32,795 nucleotides of DNA from an uncultured Blautia sp. (lineage in GTDB: Bacteria; Bacillota; Clostridia; Lachnospirales; Lachnospiraceae). The notes below the pieces were generated by a model. The model saw nothing but the letters and a program-made list of their open reading frames with translations. It was not told the DNA's origin and made no database searches. A program made the translations under genes and the position numbers. Location of the stretch: NCBI GenBank assembly GCA_900553515.1, contig USDN01000029.1, forward strand, positions 1-32,795. Reading direction: 5' to 3'. Shown in pieces: positions 24,384 through 32,683 of the stretch (its first letter is position 1; each line of letters begins with the position of its first letter).

Positions 24384-24400
24384 AGAAATAAAAAATCTTC

Positions 24401-24428
24401 TTGCTTTTTTGGAAAAAACGAGTATAAT
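24401..24428 (+). promoter_or_regulatory. Promoter of tRNA-Thr
   Basis: TTGCTT (24401-24406), 16 bases, TATAAT (24423-24428); the tRNA 5' end is 21 bases further on. No terminator separates the GlgB-like gene from this promoter. Confidence 0.6.
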
Positions 24429-24448
24429 ATTTTGTGTGTCAAGCACAA

Positions 24449-24521
24449 GCTGGAATAGCTCAGTCGGTAGAGCACTTCACTCGTAATGAAGGGGTCGAGG
24501 GTTCAAGTCCCTTTTCCAGCT
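24449..24521 (+). tRNA. tRNA-Thr (anticodon CGT)
   Basis: A 73-base cloverleaf. Acceptor arms GCTGGAA and TTCCAGC pair fully; D stem GCTC/GAGC; anticodon stem CTTCA/TGAAG with loop CTCGTAA, so the anticodon is CGT at 24482-24484, reading ACG (Thr); the T arm contains GTTCAAGTC. The discriminator base is T. The 3' CCA is not encoded and must be added after transcription. Confidence 0.96.
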
Positions 24522-24535
24522 TTCTATAGGAGAAG

Positions 24536-24580
24536 GGAGTTTCAGGAGTCTGTTATTCAGACTTTTGGAGCTCCTTTTTT
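24536..24580 (+). terminator. Terminator after tRNA-Thr
   Basis: A 17-bp stem (24536-24552 with 24558-24574), including several G-U pairs, has a TTATT loop and is followed by TTTTTT. Confidence 0.85.
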
Positions 24581-24611
24581 CATAATCAGATATTTCAGAG
24601 TTTTCTTTTTA

Positions 24612-24640
24612 TTTTCAATAATCGTGAATTGTGATATGAT
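24612..24640 (+). promoter_or_regulatory. Promoter of the amidohydrolase-pot operon
   Basis: TTTTCA (24612-24617), 17 bases, TATGAT (24635-24640); the leader is about 18 bases, containing AAGGAG. Confidence 0.55.
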
Positions 24641-24664
24641 GAATCCGATAAAGGAGTTTTAATT

Positions 24665-26002
24665 ATGGACGCAACAGAAAAAAAGATCATAGGTATGATC
24701 GAGGAACATAGAGAAGAGATCATTGCCTTTGCAGAGGATATAGAAGCTCATCCGGAGCCGGGGTTCCAGGAGATCCGAACTGCTCGTAAAACAGCAGAGT
24801 TCCTGAAAAAAATGGGATATCAGGTAGATGAAAATATCGCTCTTACCGGGGTAAGGGCTCACTGGGAAAGAAAGGGTGTACAGCAGGGGACAGGAGACTC
24901 AGGCAGGAAGAATTCCGGATATCCAAATGTAACGGTTATTGGAGAAATGGATGCCATCGGCTGTCACAGCCATCCGAAGGCAGATCCTCATACAGGAGCG
25001 GCTCATGCCTGCGGTCATCATGCACAGATGGCGGTTATGGCAGGAGCGGCCATTGCATTTTCGGATCCGGAGATCAGAAGAGAACTTTCCGGTTCCCTGA
25101 CCTTTCTGGCAGTGCCGGCAGAGGAATACATTGACGCAGACAAGAGAACTGCTTTAAGAGAGCAGGGAATCCGTTTTGGCTCCGGAAAAAGCGAGATGAT
25201 CCGTACAGGAGTTTTTGATCGCACGGATCTTGTAATGACCACCCATGTACATATGGTAGACGTAAAAGAGGATTTTTATCTGGGAAATCCTGCCTGCAAC
25301 GGATTTGATGCAGAAAGGGTCACAGTCCGGGGAAAGGCGGCTCATGCAGCTATTGATCCCTGGAACGGAGTCAATGCCCTGAGCATTACCAGCAGCGCCA
25401 TACAGATGATGGGACTGATGCGGGAGACTTTTCGGGAGGAGGATCATGTACGCCTTCATAATGTCATACGTAAAGCTGGAGATGTGGTAAACAGTGTGCC
25501 GGATGAGGCTGTAGTGGAGACAAAGATCCGTGCTTCCTCACTGGAAAGGATTCAGGAAATCCGTCAGATGGTGGATCGTGCTTATGATGGAGCCGCCTAT
25601 GCTTTTGGAGGAAAGATCGAAAGAGAAAATCTTCCGGGATATATGCCCATCCGTCCAAGAATGGCAGATACGGTGCTGGTGGATGCCGCAGAGGAACTGG
25701 GACTTGATTACAGAAAAGTGCAGCCAGGAGATTTTAACAATGCCTGTACCGATGTGGGAGATCTGACGCAGTTGTTTCCAGTGATCAATTTTACATTCAG
25801 GGGTTTTGAAGGAAGACTTCATGGTGAGGATTTCCGGATCACAGATAAGGAAAAAGCCTATATTCTTCCGGCGAAGCTGATGGCGTTGACAATCTATCGT
25901 CTTTTGCGGAAGAACGGGGAAGAGGCGATAAAAATAAAGGAAGGATTCACTGCTGTTTTTGACAAACAGAGTTATATAGAGTATATTGAAAAACAAATGT
26001 AA
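24665..26002 (+). CDS. M20 family amidohydrolase (aminoacylase/aminobenzoyl-glutamate hydrolase type)
   Basis: A 445-residue metal-dependent hydrolase that should cleave an amide bond in an N-acyl or aminoacyl compound. Near the N-terminus is HPEPGFQEIRTA, typical of M20D enzymes. Probable metal ligands are visible: the GEMDAIG Asp, the Cys and His of HACGHHAQMA (the usual CGHD has His-Ala-Gln here), the Glu pair in VPAEEYID, the His of MTTHVHMVD and a late His in GRLHGEDF. A lid/dimerisation domain lies about 205-325. It starts at an ATG after AAGGAG. The polyamine-type transporter begins 53 bases downstream with no terminator, so hydrolase and transporter probably serve the same substrate, for example an acylated amine or amino-acid conjugate; that is inference. 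Confidence 0.88.
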   Translation: MDATEKKIIGMIEEHREEIIAFAEDIEAHPEPGFQEIRTARKTAEFLKKMGYQVDENIALTGVRAHWERKGVQQGTGDSGRKNSGYPNVTVIGEMDAIGCHSHPKADPHTGAAHACGHHAQMAVMAGAAIAFSDPEIRRELSGSLTFLAVPAEEYIDADKRTALREQGIRFGSGKSEMIRTGVFDRTDLVMTTHVHMVDVKEDFYLGNPACNGFDAERVTVRGKAAHAAIDPWNGVNALSITSSAIQMMGLMRETFREEDHVRLHNVIRKAGDVVNSVPDEAVVETKIRASSLERIQEIRQMVDRAYDGAAYAFGGKIERENLPGYMPIRPRMADTVLVDAAEELGLDYRKVQPGDFNNACTDVGDLTQLFPVINFTFRGFEGRLHGEDFRITDKEKAYILPAKLMALTIYRLLRKNGEEAIKIKEGFTAVFDKQSYIEYIEKQM

Positions 26003-26055
26003 GAATACAGAGGCTGTAACGCAGCCGGATGAGGAGGCAGTACAGAAATAATAAT

Positions 26056-27150
26056 ATGACAGAGATTTGTTTGGAATTAAAAAATATCAGAAAAGGCTTC
26101 TCGGATGAGGAAGAGGTACTGAAAGGGATCAGTCTTTTTATTGGAAAAGGAGAATTTATCACATTGCTGGGGTCTTCCGGCTGTGGAAAGACTACGACTC
26201 TGCGCATCATTGCAGGACTGGAGCAGCCGGATGCAGGGCAGGTTTTTCTTGAGGGAAAGGATGTAACAGATCTGAACCCTGAAGACAGAGATGTAAATAC
26301 AGTGTTTCAGAACTATGCGCTTTTTCCTCATATGAATGTGGCGGATAATATAGGCTATGGACTGAAATTAAAAAAAATCCCTAAGCCTGAAATACGCAGA
26401 AGAGTGACGGAAATGCTGGAATTGGTACAGCTGCCCGGATATGAAAAAAGAAAACCCTCTGAACTTTCCGGAGGACAGAAGCAGAGAGTGGCTATTGCAA
26501 GAGCGTTGATCAACAATCCACAGGTACTTCTTCTGGACGAACCTTTAGGTGCTCTGGATCTTCAGCTCCGCCGTACCATGCAGGCAGAACTGAAGCGGCT
26601 TCAGAAAAAACTGGGGATCACATTTATCTACATTACCCATGATCAGGAAGAAGCCATTAATATGTCTGACAGGATTGCAGTGATGAACCATGGAACCTTT
26701 GAGCAGATCGGAACCCCGGATGAGATCTATAATCATCCACGAACAAGCTATGTGGCAACTTTTGTAGGAAATGCAAATATCCTGAAGGGAAAAGCAGTGC
26801 GGACAGAGGATGGAAAGGCAGTGGTAGATCTTGCCGGAGGCAGGCTTTCTGTGCTGTGTGAGGACAATACGGTTAAAGCAGGAGAGGATGTAACTCTTGC
26901 AGTAAGAAGTGAAAACATCAGAATACAGGAAGAATGTACCTGTGGTCTTCAGGCTCAGGTGAAAGAAAAGAGTTTTGCAGCAGGCCAGCTCCGGGTGATT
27001 CTGAGACTGTCAGACGGAACTGAACTGGTAGCCAGCCGCTATGGGATCGATGCGAAAGTGAAACCGGGACAGACAGTAAGCGTCTGTTTTGCACCGGAGG
27101 ATGCTGTTTTTGTAGACAGATCCGGGGAGGGAAAGAATGAACAGGACTAA
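26056..27150 (+). CDS. potA: Spermidine/putrescine-type ABC transporter ATP-binding protein
   Basis: A 364-residue ATPase that powers import through PotB-PotC. Walker A is GSSGCGKTT, the Q-loop is VFQNYALFPHM, the signature is LSGGQKQRVAIARAL, Walker B is LLLDEPLGALD and the switch His is in YITHDQEEA. A C-terminal TOBE/OB region (about 240-364) is as long as in PotA. Start is uncertain: the ATG at 26056 matches the family N-terminus but GAGGAGG lies 17-18 bases upstream; an in-frame ATG at 26029 would precede that site and adds nine unconserved residues. It overlaps potB by 14 bases. Polyamine specificity rests on gene order and family resemblance. Confidence 0.92.
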   Translation: MTEICLELKNIRKGFSDEEEVLKGISLFIGKGEFITLLGSSGCGKTTTLRIIAGLEQPDAGQVFLEGKDVTDLNPEDRDVNTVFQNYALFPHMNVADNIGYGLKLKKIPKPEIRRRVTEMLELVQLPGYEKRKPSELSGGQKQRVAIARALINNPQVLLLDEPLGALDLQLRRTMQAELKRLQKKLGITFIYITHDQEEAINMSDRIAVMNHGTFEQIGTPDEIYNHPRTSYVATFVGNANILKGKAVRTEDGKAVVDLAGGRLSVLCEDNTVKAGEDVTLAVRSENIRIQEECTCGLQAQVKEKSFAAGQLRVILRLSDGTELVASRYGIDAKVKPGQTVSVCFAPEDAVFVDRSGEGKNEQD

Positions 27151-28003
27151 AACCAAAAAACACAGTTCTTCTGTGTGGATGATCCTTCCCCTTTATTTCT
27201 TTACCCTTGTGTTTGTGGCAGGTCCTCTTATTTATATGGTAGCGTTAAGCTTTGCACAGCCGGGAAGCGGTTCCGCGGTAGAGTGGAACCTGACTTTTGA
27301 AAATTATAAGAAGATTCTGGATCCGGTCTACCTTCAGACTTTTCGGGAATCTTTTCAGCTTGCCCTGACCAGTACAGCCCTGATCTGTATTCTGGGATAT
27401 CCCTTTGGATATTTTATGGCAAAAATGTCTGAAAGCTGGAAAAAGAAAGCCATGCTTCTTTTGATGCTGCCCTTCTGGATCAATTCTCTGATCCGCCTTT
27501 ATGGATGGATCATCATTCTTCAGAACCGGGGTATCCTGAATCATGTGCTGAAAACGCTGGGGATCATTGATAAGCCTCTGAAGCTTCTTTACAGTTATCC
27601 GGCCATTGTGGTGGGAATGGTGTATGTGCTGCTTCCGTTTATGATCCTTTCGGTATATTCCAGTGCGGAAAAGCTGGACTGGTCCCTTGTGGAAGCGGCC
27701 AGAGATCTTGGAGCAGGAAAGATAAAAGCTTTCTGGACAGTATCCTTTAAGCTGACTCTTCCAGGTCTTCTTTCAGGGGTTATCCTGACCTTTATTCCTT
27801 CTATGGGACTGTTTTTTATTGCAGATATTCTGGGAGGAAATAAGATCGTTCTGGTAGGAAGTCTGATTCAGGAGCAGATGACCAGAGGAAGCAACTGGCC
27901 TTTTGCGGCAGCCCTTGCCGTGGTACTGATGATCCTTACTTCGCTGATGATCGGTCTGTACCGTAAAATTACAAATGTGAAGGAACTGGAGGGAATCGGA
28001 TGA
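27137..28003 (+). CDS. potB: Spermidine/putrescine-type ABC transporter permease PotB
   Basis: A 288-residue inner-membrane permease with about six transmembrane segments (first WMILPLYFFTLVFVAGPLIYM) and the cytoplasmic EAA loop EAARDLGAGKIKAFWTVSFKL, which docks on PotA. Its ATG lies within the potA 3' end after GGGGAGGG, and its stop overlaps the potC ATG (ATGA), so translation is coupled across all three. Confidence 0.93.
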   Translation: MNRTKTKKHSSSVWMILPLYFFTLVFVAGPLIYMVALSFAQPGSGSAVEWNLTFENYKKILDPVYLQTFRESFQLALTSTALICILGYPFGYFMAKMSESWKKKAMLLLMLPFWINSLIRLYGWIIILQNRGILNHVLKTLGIIDKPLKLLYSYPAIVVGMVYVLLPFMILSVYSSAEKLDWSLVEAARDLGAGKIKAFWTVSFKLTLPGLLSGVILTFIPSMGLFFIADILGGNKIVLVGSLIQEQMTRGSNWPFAAALAVVLMILTSLMIGLYRKITNVKELEGIG

Positions 28004-28806
28004 AAAAGAATTCAAAGCTTTCCAGCCTGTATATGGGGATCATCTTTTTCCTTATGTACCTGCCGGTGGCAGTGGTGATTATTTTTTCTTTTAATGAATC
28101 CAAGCTTCCTGTACGTTTTACCGGTTTTTCGCTGAAATGGTATCAGGAACTGCTGGGTGACAGCGCCATGATCGAAGCCCTTGGAAACAGTCTGATCCTT
28201 GGTGTGGCAAGCTGTCTGGTGTCGGCTGTGATCGGAACTCTGGGGGCAGTAGGTCTGTCCAGGATTCACTGGAAGACCAAGGGGGCTCTGGAGTATATCT
28301 CCATTCTTCCGCTGATGATTCCTGAAATTATCCTGGGAATGGTGCTGATGGCATTTTTTTATTTGCTGAACATTCCTTTTGGGATGCTGACCCTGCTTCT
28401 GGGGCATACAGTTTTTTGCGTACCTTATATTCTGATGGAGGTAAAGGCCCGGCTGGCGGGAATGGATCCTTCTTTGGAGGAAGCAGCCAGAGATCTGGGG
28501 GCGGGAAGTTTTCGGGCATTCTGGGATATCACACTTCCTCTGATTATGCCGGCTGTAGTATCGGGATCACTTCTGGCGTTTGCCATGTCCATGGATGATG
28601 TGGTAATCAGTATTTTTGTCAATGGTCCAAGAATATCCACGCTTCCGGTCAAGGTGTATACACAGCTGAAAACAGGAGTGACACCGGAGATCAATGCCCT
28701 GTGTACTCTGATGCTGGTCTTTACTCTTGGGGTGCTTGCAGTTTATTATCTGGCAGGCAGATTGTTAAAAAAGAAAAACAGGCTCTTTTCAATAAAGAAA
28801 AAATAG
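28000..28806 (+). CDS. potC: Spermidine/putrescine-type ABC transporter permease PotC
   Basis: A 268-residue permease partner of PotB with about six membrane spans and the EAA loop EEAARDLGAGSFRAFWDITLP. The motif FSFNESKLPVRFTGFSLKWY after the first span is typical of PotC. The C-terminus is short and basic. It starts in the ATGA overlap with potB and is followed by potD after 49 bases. Confidence 0.94.
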   Translation: MKKNSKLSSLYMGIIFFLMYLPVAVVIIFSFNESKLPVRFTGFSLKWYQELLGDSAMIEALGNSLILGVASCLVSAVIGTLGAVGLSRIHWKTKGALEYISILPLMIPEIILGMVLMAFFYLLNIPFGMLTLLLGHTVFCVPYILMEVKARLAGMDPSLEEAARDLGAGSFRAFWDITLPLIMPAVVSGSLLAFAMSMDDVVISIFVNGPRISTLPVKVYTQLKTGVTPEINALCTLMLVFTLGVLAVYYLAGRLLKKKNRLFSIKKK

Positions 28807-28814
28807 GCTATACT
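28786..28814 (+). promoter_or_regulatory. Possible internal promoter before potD
   Basis: TTTTCA (28786-28791), 17 bases, TATACT (28809-28814). An extra promoter here would supply more binding protein than permease, which is common for ABC importers. Confidence 0.4.
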
Positions 28815-28855
28815 AAAAAGGTACAGTTTAAATATTGCATAAAGAGGAGGACACT

Positions 28856-29887
28856 ATGAAGAAATCAATTGTTATTGCATTATGTGCAGCACTTTCTGTT
28901 ACTGCAGCAGCAGTACCGGTCAGTGCAGACAGTGAAAAGGAACTGGTGCTTTTTACCTGGGAAAATATGTTCCCTCAGGAAGTGCTGGACGGATTTGAAG
29001 AAGAGACGGGAATCAAGATCGTTTACTCTAATTTTGATACAGATGAAACTATGTTTGAAAAGCTGTCTATGGCGAAAGGCGGTGACTATGATATTGTAAT
29101 CGCCGATGATTATATCATTGAAAATGTAGTTCAGGCAGGTCTTGCAGAAAAACTGGACCAGTCAAAGCTGACTGGATTTGAGAACATCAATCCCCTGTAT
29201 CAGGGACAGTTTTATGATCCGGATAATGAATATACCATACCTTATGGAGCAGGCATTCCTCTGATCGTCTATGATCCGGAGATGGTAGACATTGAGATTA
29301 AAGGTTATGCGGATCTCTGGGATCCTTCTTTGGAGGACAGTATCGCTCTGGTGGCAAATTATCGTGTAATCAACGGTATTACAAACCTGACGCTTGGAAA
29401 GAGCATGAATGAAGAAGATGTGGAATCTATTAAAGAAACAGGCAAAAAGCTTCTGGAGCTGGCGCCGAATGTTCGTCTGATCCAGGATGATAATACACAG
29501 AATGCACTTTTGAACGGAGAAGCCAGCGTGGGATTTCTTTATACCTCCCAGGTGACTGCTGCTCTTGCAGAATATCCGGAACTTGAGGTGGTTTATCCGG
29601 AGGAAGGACTGGGCTTCGGCATTATGGGAATGTTTATTCCCAGCCAGGCGCCGAACAAAGATGCGGCATATCAGTTTATGGACTATATCCTTCAGCCGGA
29701 AGTAGCAGCACAGTGCACAGACTTTATCGGTTATTACAGTACAAATAAAGCGGCAGAAGAGCTGGTAAATCCGGATCTGGTTGTTCCGGATTCCGTGAAA
29801 AAAGGCGAGATCGTACAGAATGTAAGCGCAGAAGCAGAGGAACAGTACAACAAAAACTGGACAGAATTTAAAGCTGCCTGCGACTGA
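28856..29887 (+). CDS. potD: Spermidine/putrescine-type extracellular substrate-binding protein
   Basis: A 343-residue secreted solute-binding protein. The signal peptide is MKKSIVIALCAALSVTAAA..., with probable cleavage after VSA (about residue 24); there is no lipobox, because the only Cys (residue 10) is far too early. The mature part begins KELVLFTWENMFPQEVLDGF, the usual PotD/PotF opening, and has YDIVIADDYIIENV, TIPYGAGIPLIVYDPE and VANYRVINGITNLTLGKSMNEED. The ATG at 28856 follows GAGGAGG; an in-frame ATG at 28835 precedes it. It completes the potABCD set. A free binding protein is odd for a single-membrane cell (see findings). Confidence 0.92.
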   Translation: MKKSIVIALCAALSVTAAAVPVSADSEKELVLFTWENMFPQEVLDGFEEETGIKIVYSNFDTDETMFEKLSMAKGGDYDIVIADDYIIENVVQAGLAEKLDQSKLTGFENINPLYQGQFYDPDNEYTIPYGAGIPLIVYDPEMVDIEIKGYADLWDPSLEDSIALVANYRVINGITNLTLGKSMNEEDVESIKETGKKLLELAPNVRLIQDDNTQNALLNGEASVGFLYTSQVTAALAEYPELEVVYPEEGLGFGIMGMFIPSQAPNKDAAYQFMDYILQPEVAAQCTDFIGYYSTNKAAEELVNPDLVVPDSVKKGEIVQNVSAEAEEQYNKNWTEFKAACD

Positions 29888-29907
29888 CAGGATAAGGGGG
29901 TTACAGG

Positions 29908-31530
29908 ATGGAAATTTACAAAGGTACTGCAACCTTTTCAGGAATTGCCATCGGTAAGATTTTATATTACAGCAGAGGTGAGTATCAGATACGTCAGTGT
30001 CTGGTGAGCAATATCAAAAAAGAGATTCAGGATTTCCATGGTGCAAGGATCCAGGTTCTCCGTATACTGGAGAAACTTTATGAGGAAAACCGGCAGATCA
30101 ATGAGCAGGCTGCAAATATTTTTCTGGGGCAGATACGTCTCCTGAAATCAGAAAGCTATCAGAAAGCCATTGAAAGCTGTATTTCTTTGGAGAAGGTAAA
30201 TGCTGCTTATGCAGTGATGACAAACAGGGATGAAGTAACGGAAACCTTCCGGAATCTGGAGGAACCTGTGGTACGCAGAAGAATCCAGGATATCCAGGAA
30301 GTTTCCGGAAGGCTGATACAGATACTGGGAGGAGCCTGTGTAAAGATCAATCTCGGAGAGGAGCCGGTGATCGTTGTATCAGAATCTCTTGCGCCCACAG
30401 AGATCATGGAGATGGATAAAGACAAATTGCTGGCTGTGGTCATGCACCATGGATCTGCGGTATCTCATACGTCTATCGTTGCAAAAACAATGGAGATCCC
30501 TTCTCTGGTAGATATAGAAGCCCATGATGAATGGGACGGACATATGGCCATTGTGGATGGTTATACAGGAACTCTGTATCTGGATCCAGATCAGGAGACA
30601 AAGAAAGAGTACAGAATCCGCCTTGAGGCGGACAAAAAGGAAAAAGAAGAACTTCTGAAGCTGAAAAATCAGGCAGATGAGACTGTAGATGGAAGAAAAA
30701 TCGGTCTTTATGCCAATATCGGAAATATGAGCGACCTGAATAATGTACTTTATTACGGGGCTGCCGGAATCGGTCTTCTGAGGAGTGAATTCCAGTATTT
30801 GGGAAGAGAAAACTATCCCAGGGAAAATGAACTTTTCCGTGCTTATAAAAAGCTTGCAGAGACCATGGGAGACAGGCTTACTGTGATACGTACTGCAGAT
30901 CTGGGAGCAGATAAGCAGGCATCTTATCTGGATATTCCGGAGGAAGCAAATCCAATTATGGGAAACAGGGGGATCCGGCTCTGTCTGGATCGTAAGCTGA
31001 TGTTTAAGGCACAGCTTCGGGCAATTTACCGTGCAAGTGCATATGGTAATCTTGCAGTGATGTATCCTATGGTGGCTTCAGAATCTGAAATGGATGAGAT
31101 CGAGGCTCTGGTCTGTGAAGTGAAAGAAGGGCTTAGGGAAAAGGAGGTTCCTTTCCGCCATATACAGACAAGTATTATGATTGAAACGCCGGCGGCTGTA
31201 ATGATCAGCCGGGAACTGGCAAAAAGAGTGGATTTTCTCAGTATCGGAACTAATGATCTGACGCAGTATACCCTTGCCATGGACCGGCAGAATCCTCTTC
31301 TGAAAAATAAGTATGACGATCATCACCCTGCCATTTTGCGTATGATCCGGATGGTGGTGGAGGCTGGTCATGCAGAAGGAAAAAAGGTTGGGATCTGTGG
31401 AGAGATTGCAGCAGATACCGGACTTACAGAAACATTCCTGCGTATGGGTGTGGATTTTCTGTCAGTTGTGCCTGCCTGTATCCTTCCGGTACGAAAGGCT
31501 CTGCGGGAGACTGATCTCAGTGTAAAATGA
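29908..31530 (+). CDS. ptsI: PTS enzyme I (phosphoenolpyruvate-protein phosphotransferase)
   Basis: A 540-residue cytoplasmic enzyme that takes phosphate from PEP and passes it to HPr. The N-terminal HPr-binding and phosphohistidine part has His187 in GSAVSHTSIVAKTMEIP; the PEP-binding barrel has GIGLLRSEFQYL, RTADLGADKQASYL, NPIMGNRGIRL and GTNDLTQYTLAMDRQN; the catalytic Cys497 is in KVGICGEIAAD. All key residues are present; it is about 30 residues shorter than many EI proteins, mainly at the C-terminus. It follows potD by 20 bases (GATAAGGGGG-type site), with no HPr, EIIA or kinase gene beside it, which is unlike the usual ptsHI pair. It may be the main EI or a paralogue such as a DhaM/PtsP-type helper; the absence of GAF or HPr domains argues against the latter. 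Confidence 0.9.
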   Translation: MEIYKGTATFSGIAIGKILYYSRGEYQIRQCLVSNIKKEIQDFHGARIQVLRILEKLYEENRQINEQAANIFLGQIRLLKSESYQKAIESCISLEKVNAAYAVMTNRDEVTETFRNLEEPVVRRRIQDIQEVSGRLIQILGGACVKINLGEEPVIVVSESLAPTEIMEMDKDKLLAVVMHHGSAVSHTSIVAKTMEIPSLVDIEAHDEWDGHMAIVDGYTGTLYLDPDQETKKEYRIRLEADKKEKEELLKLKNQADETVDGRKIGLYANIGNMSDLNNVLYYGAAGIGLLRSEFQYLGRENYPRENELFRAYKKLAETMGDRLTVIRTADLGADKQASYLDIPEEANPIMGNRGIRLCLDRKLMFKAQLRAIYRASAYGNLAVMYPMVASESEMDEIEALVCEVKEGLREKEVPFRHIQTSIMIETPAAVMISRELAKRVDFLSIGTNDLTQYTLAMDRQNPLLKNKYDDHHPAILRMIRMVVEAGHAEGKKVGICGEIAADTGLTETFLRMGVDFLSVVPACILPVRKALRETDLSVK

Positions 31531-31540
31531 GGATGGATTT

Positions 31541-32683
31541 ATGCAAAAACAAAAAAGTAAAGTGATACTTCTTCCCTGTAGTTCTTACAGGGAAGAACTT
31601 GTTTATGAAGGTTTAAAAAAAGGTCTGGATCTTATGGGAGGTCTGGAGACGCTGGTAAAAAAAGAAGAAAAGATCCTTCTGAAACCGAATCTTCTGAAAA
31701 AAGCAGAAGTGGAAAAAGCCGTGATCACTCATCCGGTGGTAGTTGGTATGTTTGCGCGGCTTCTAAAAGAATATGGCTGTAATAATGTGATCCTTGCAGA
31801 TTCCTGCGGACATGGAAGTACCAGAAAGGTAATTGCAGGAACCGGTATGGACCGATACATGGAGGAACTTCAGATTCCTGCTGTGGATTTTTCAGAAGGA
31901 ATAAGGAAGCCGTATCCGGAAGGTGTCCAGGCAAAGGAATTTATGCTCAGCAGAGAACTTCTGGAGCAGGATTGTGTGATCTCATTATGCAAGATGAAGA
32001 CACATGCTCTGGAACGAATCACAGGAGCAGTAAAAAACAGTTATGGATTTGTGCATGGATTTTATAAAGCAAAAGGGCATACTCTTTATCCCAGTGCGGA
32101 CAGCTTCGCCCGAATGCTGGTGGATCTGAATCAATGTGTGGGGCCGAGGCTGTACGTTATGGACGGAATCACAGCCATGGAAGGAAACGGTCCCGGTTCC
32201 GGCGATCCTGTAGATATGGGAGTGCTGTTGCTGTCTAAAGATCCGGTGGCTCTGGACAGTGTGTTCTGTCATTTAGTGCATCTGAAGCCTCAGATGGTTC
32301 CAACGAATTACCATGGAGAAAAGATGGGGCTTGGAACCTGGAAAAAAGAGGAGATTGAGATTTTTACTCCGGAGGGGCAGATATCCATGGAGGATGCAGT
32401 TCAGAAATATGGAAACCCGCAGTTTCACGTAGACCGGAGAATTATGAAGCATGGAATCTGGGAAAAGATGGCAAAAGCCCTGAATATTTTTCAGAAGAAA
32501 CCGTACATCGAAGCAGAGAAGTGTATCCGCTGTGGAATCTGCGTAAAAAGCTGCCCGGTGCCGGGAAAGGCTGTGGACTTCCAGGATGGACGGGAGCATC
32601 CGCCGGCGTATGATTACAAAAAATGTATCCGGTGCTTCTGCTGCCAGGAAATGTGCCCGGAGAAGGCGATAAAAGTTAAGTGA
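31541..32683 (+). CDS. DUF362 protein with C-terminal 2x[4Fe-4S] ferredoxin domain
   Basis: A 380-residue cytoplasmic iron-sulfur protein of unknown reaction. The DUF362 domain (about 1-285) has ILLKPNLLKKAEVEKAVITHP, ILADSCGHG, CVISLCKMKTHALERITGAVKN and MDGITAMEGNGPGSGDP. The C-terminus carries two cluster motifs, Cys328/331/334/338 (CIRCGICVKSC) and Cys362/365/368/372 (CIRCFCCQEMC), the second with an extra Cys367. It is related to ferredoxin-like proteins common in Clostridia and archaea. It lies 10 bases after enzyme I (GAGGA site) and ends the operon as seen. A perfect 12-bp hairpin lies in codons 10-19 (see findings). Confidence 0.88.
   Translation: MQKQKSKVILLPCSSYREELVYEGLKKGLDLMGGLETLVKKEEKILLKPNLLKKAEVEKAVITHPVVVGMFARLLKEYGCNNVILADSCGHGSTRKVIAGTGMDRYMEELQIPAVDFSEGIRKPYPEGVQAKEFMLSRELLEQDCVISLCKMKTHALERITGAVKNSYGFVHGFYKAKGHTLYPSADSFARMLVDLNQCVGPRLYVMDGITAMEGNGPGSGDPVDMGVLLLSKDPVALDSVFCHLVHLKPQMVPTNYHGEKMGLGTWKKEEIEIFTPEGQISMEDAVQKYGNPQFHVDRRIMKHGIWEKMAKALNIFQKKPYIEAEKCIRCGICVKSCPVPGKAVDFQDGREHPPAYDYKKCIRCFCCQEMCPEKAIKVK

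Noticed and set aside
24449..24521. tRNA-Thr as an integration site for an element
   Set aside because: No repeat of the tRNA 3' end and no integrase gene were found nearby.
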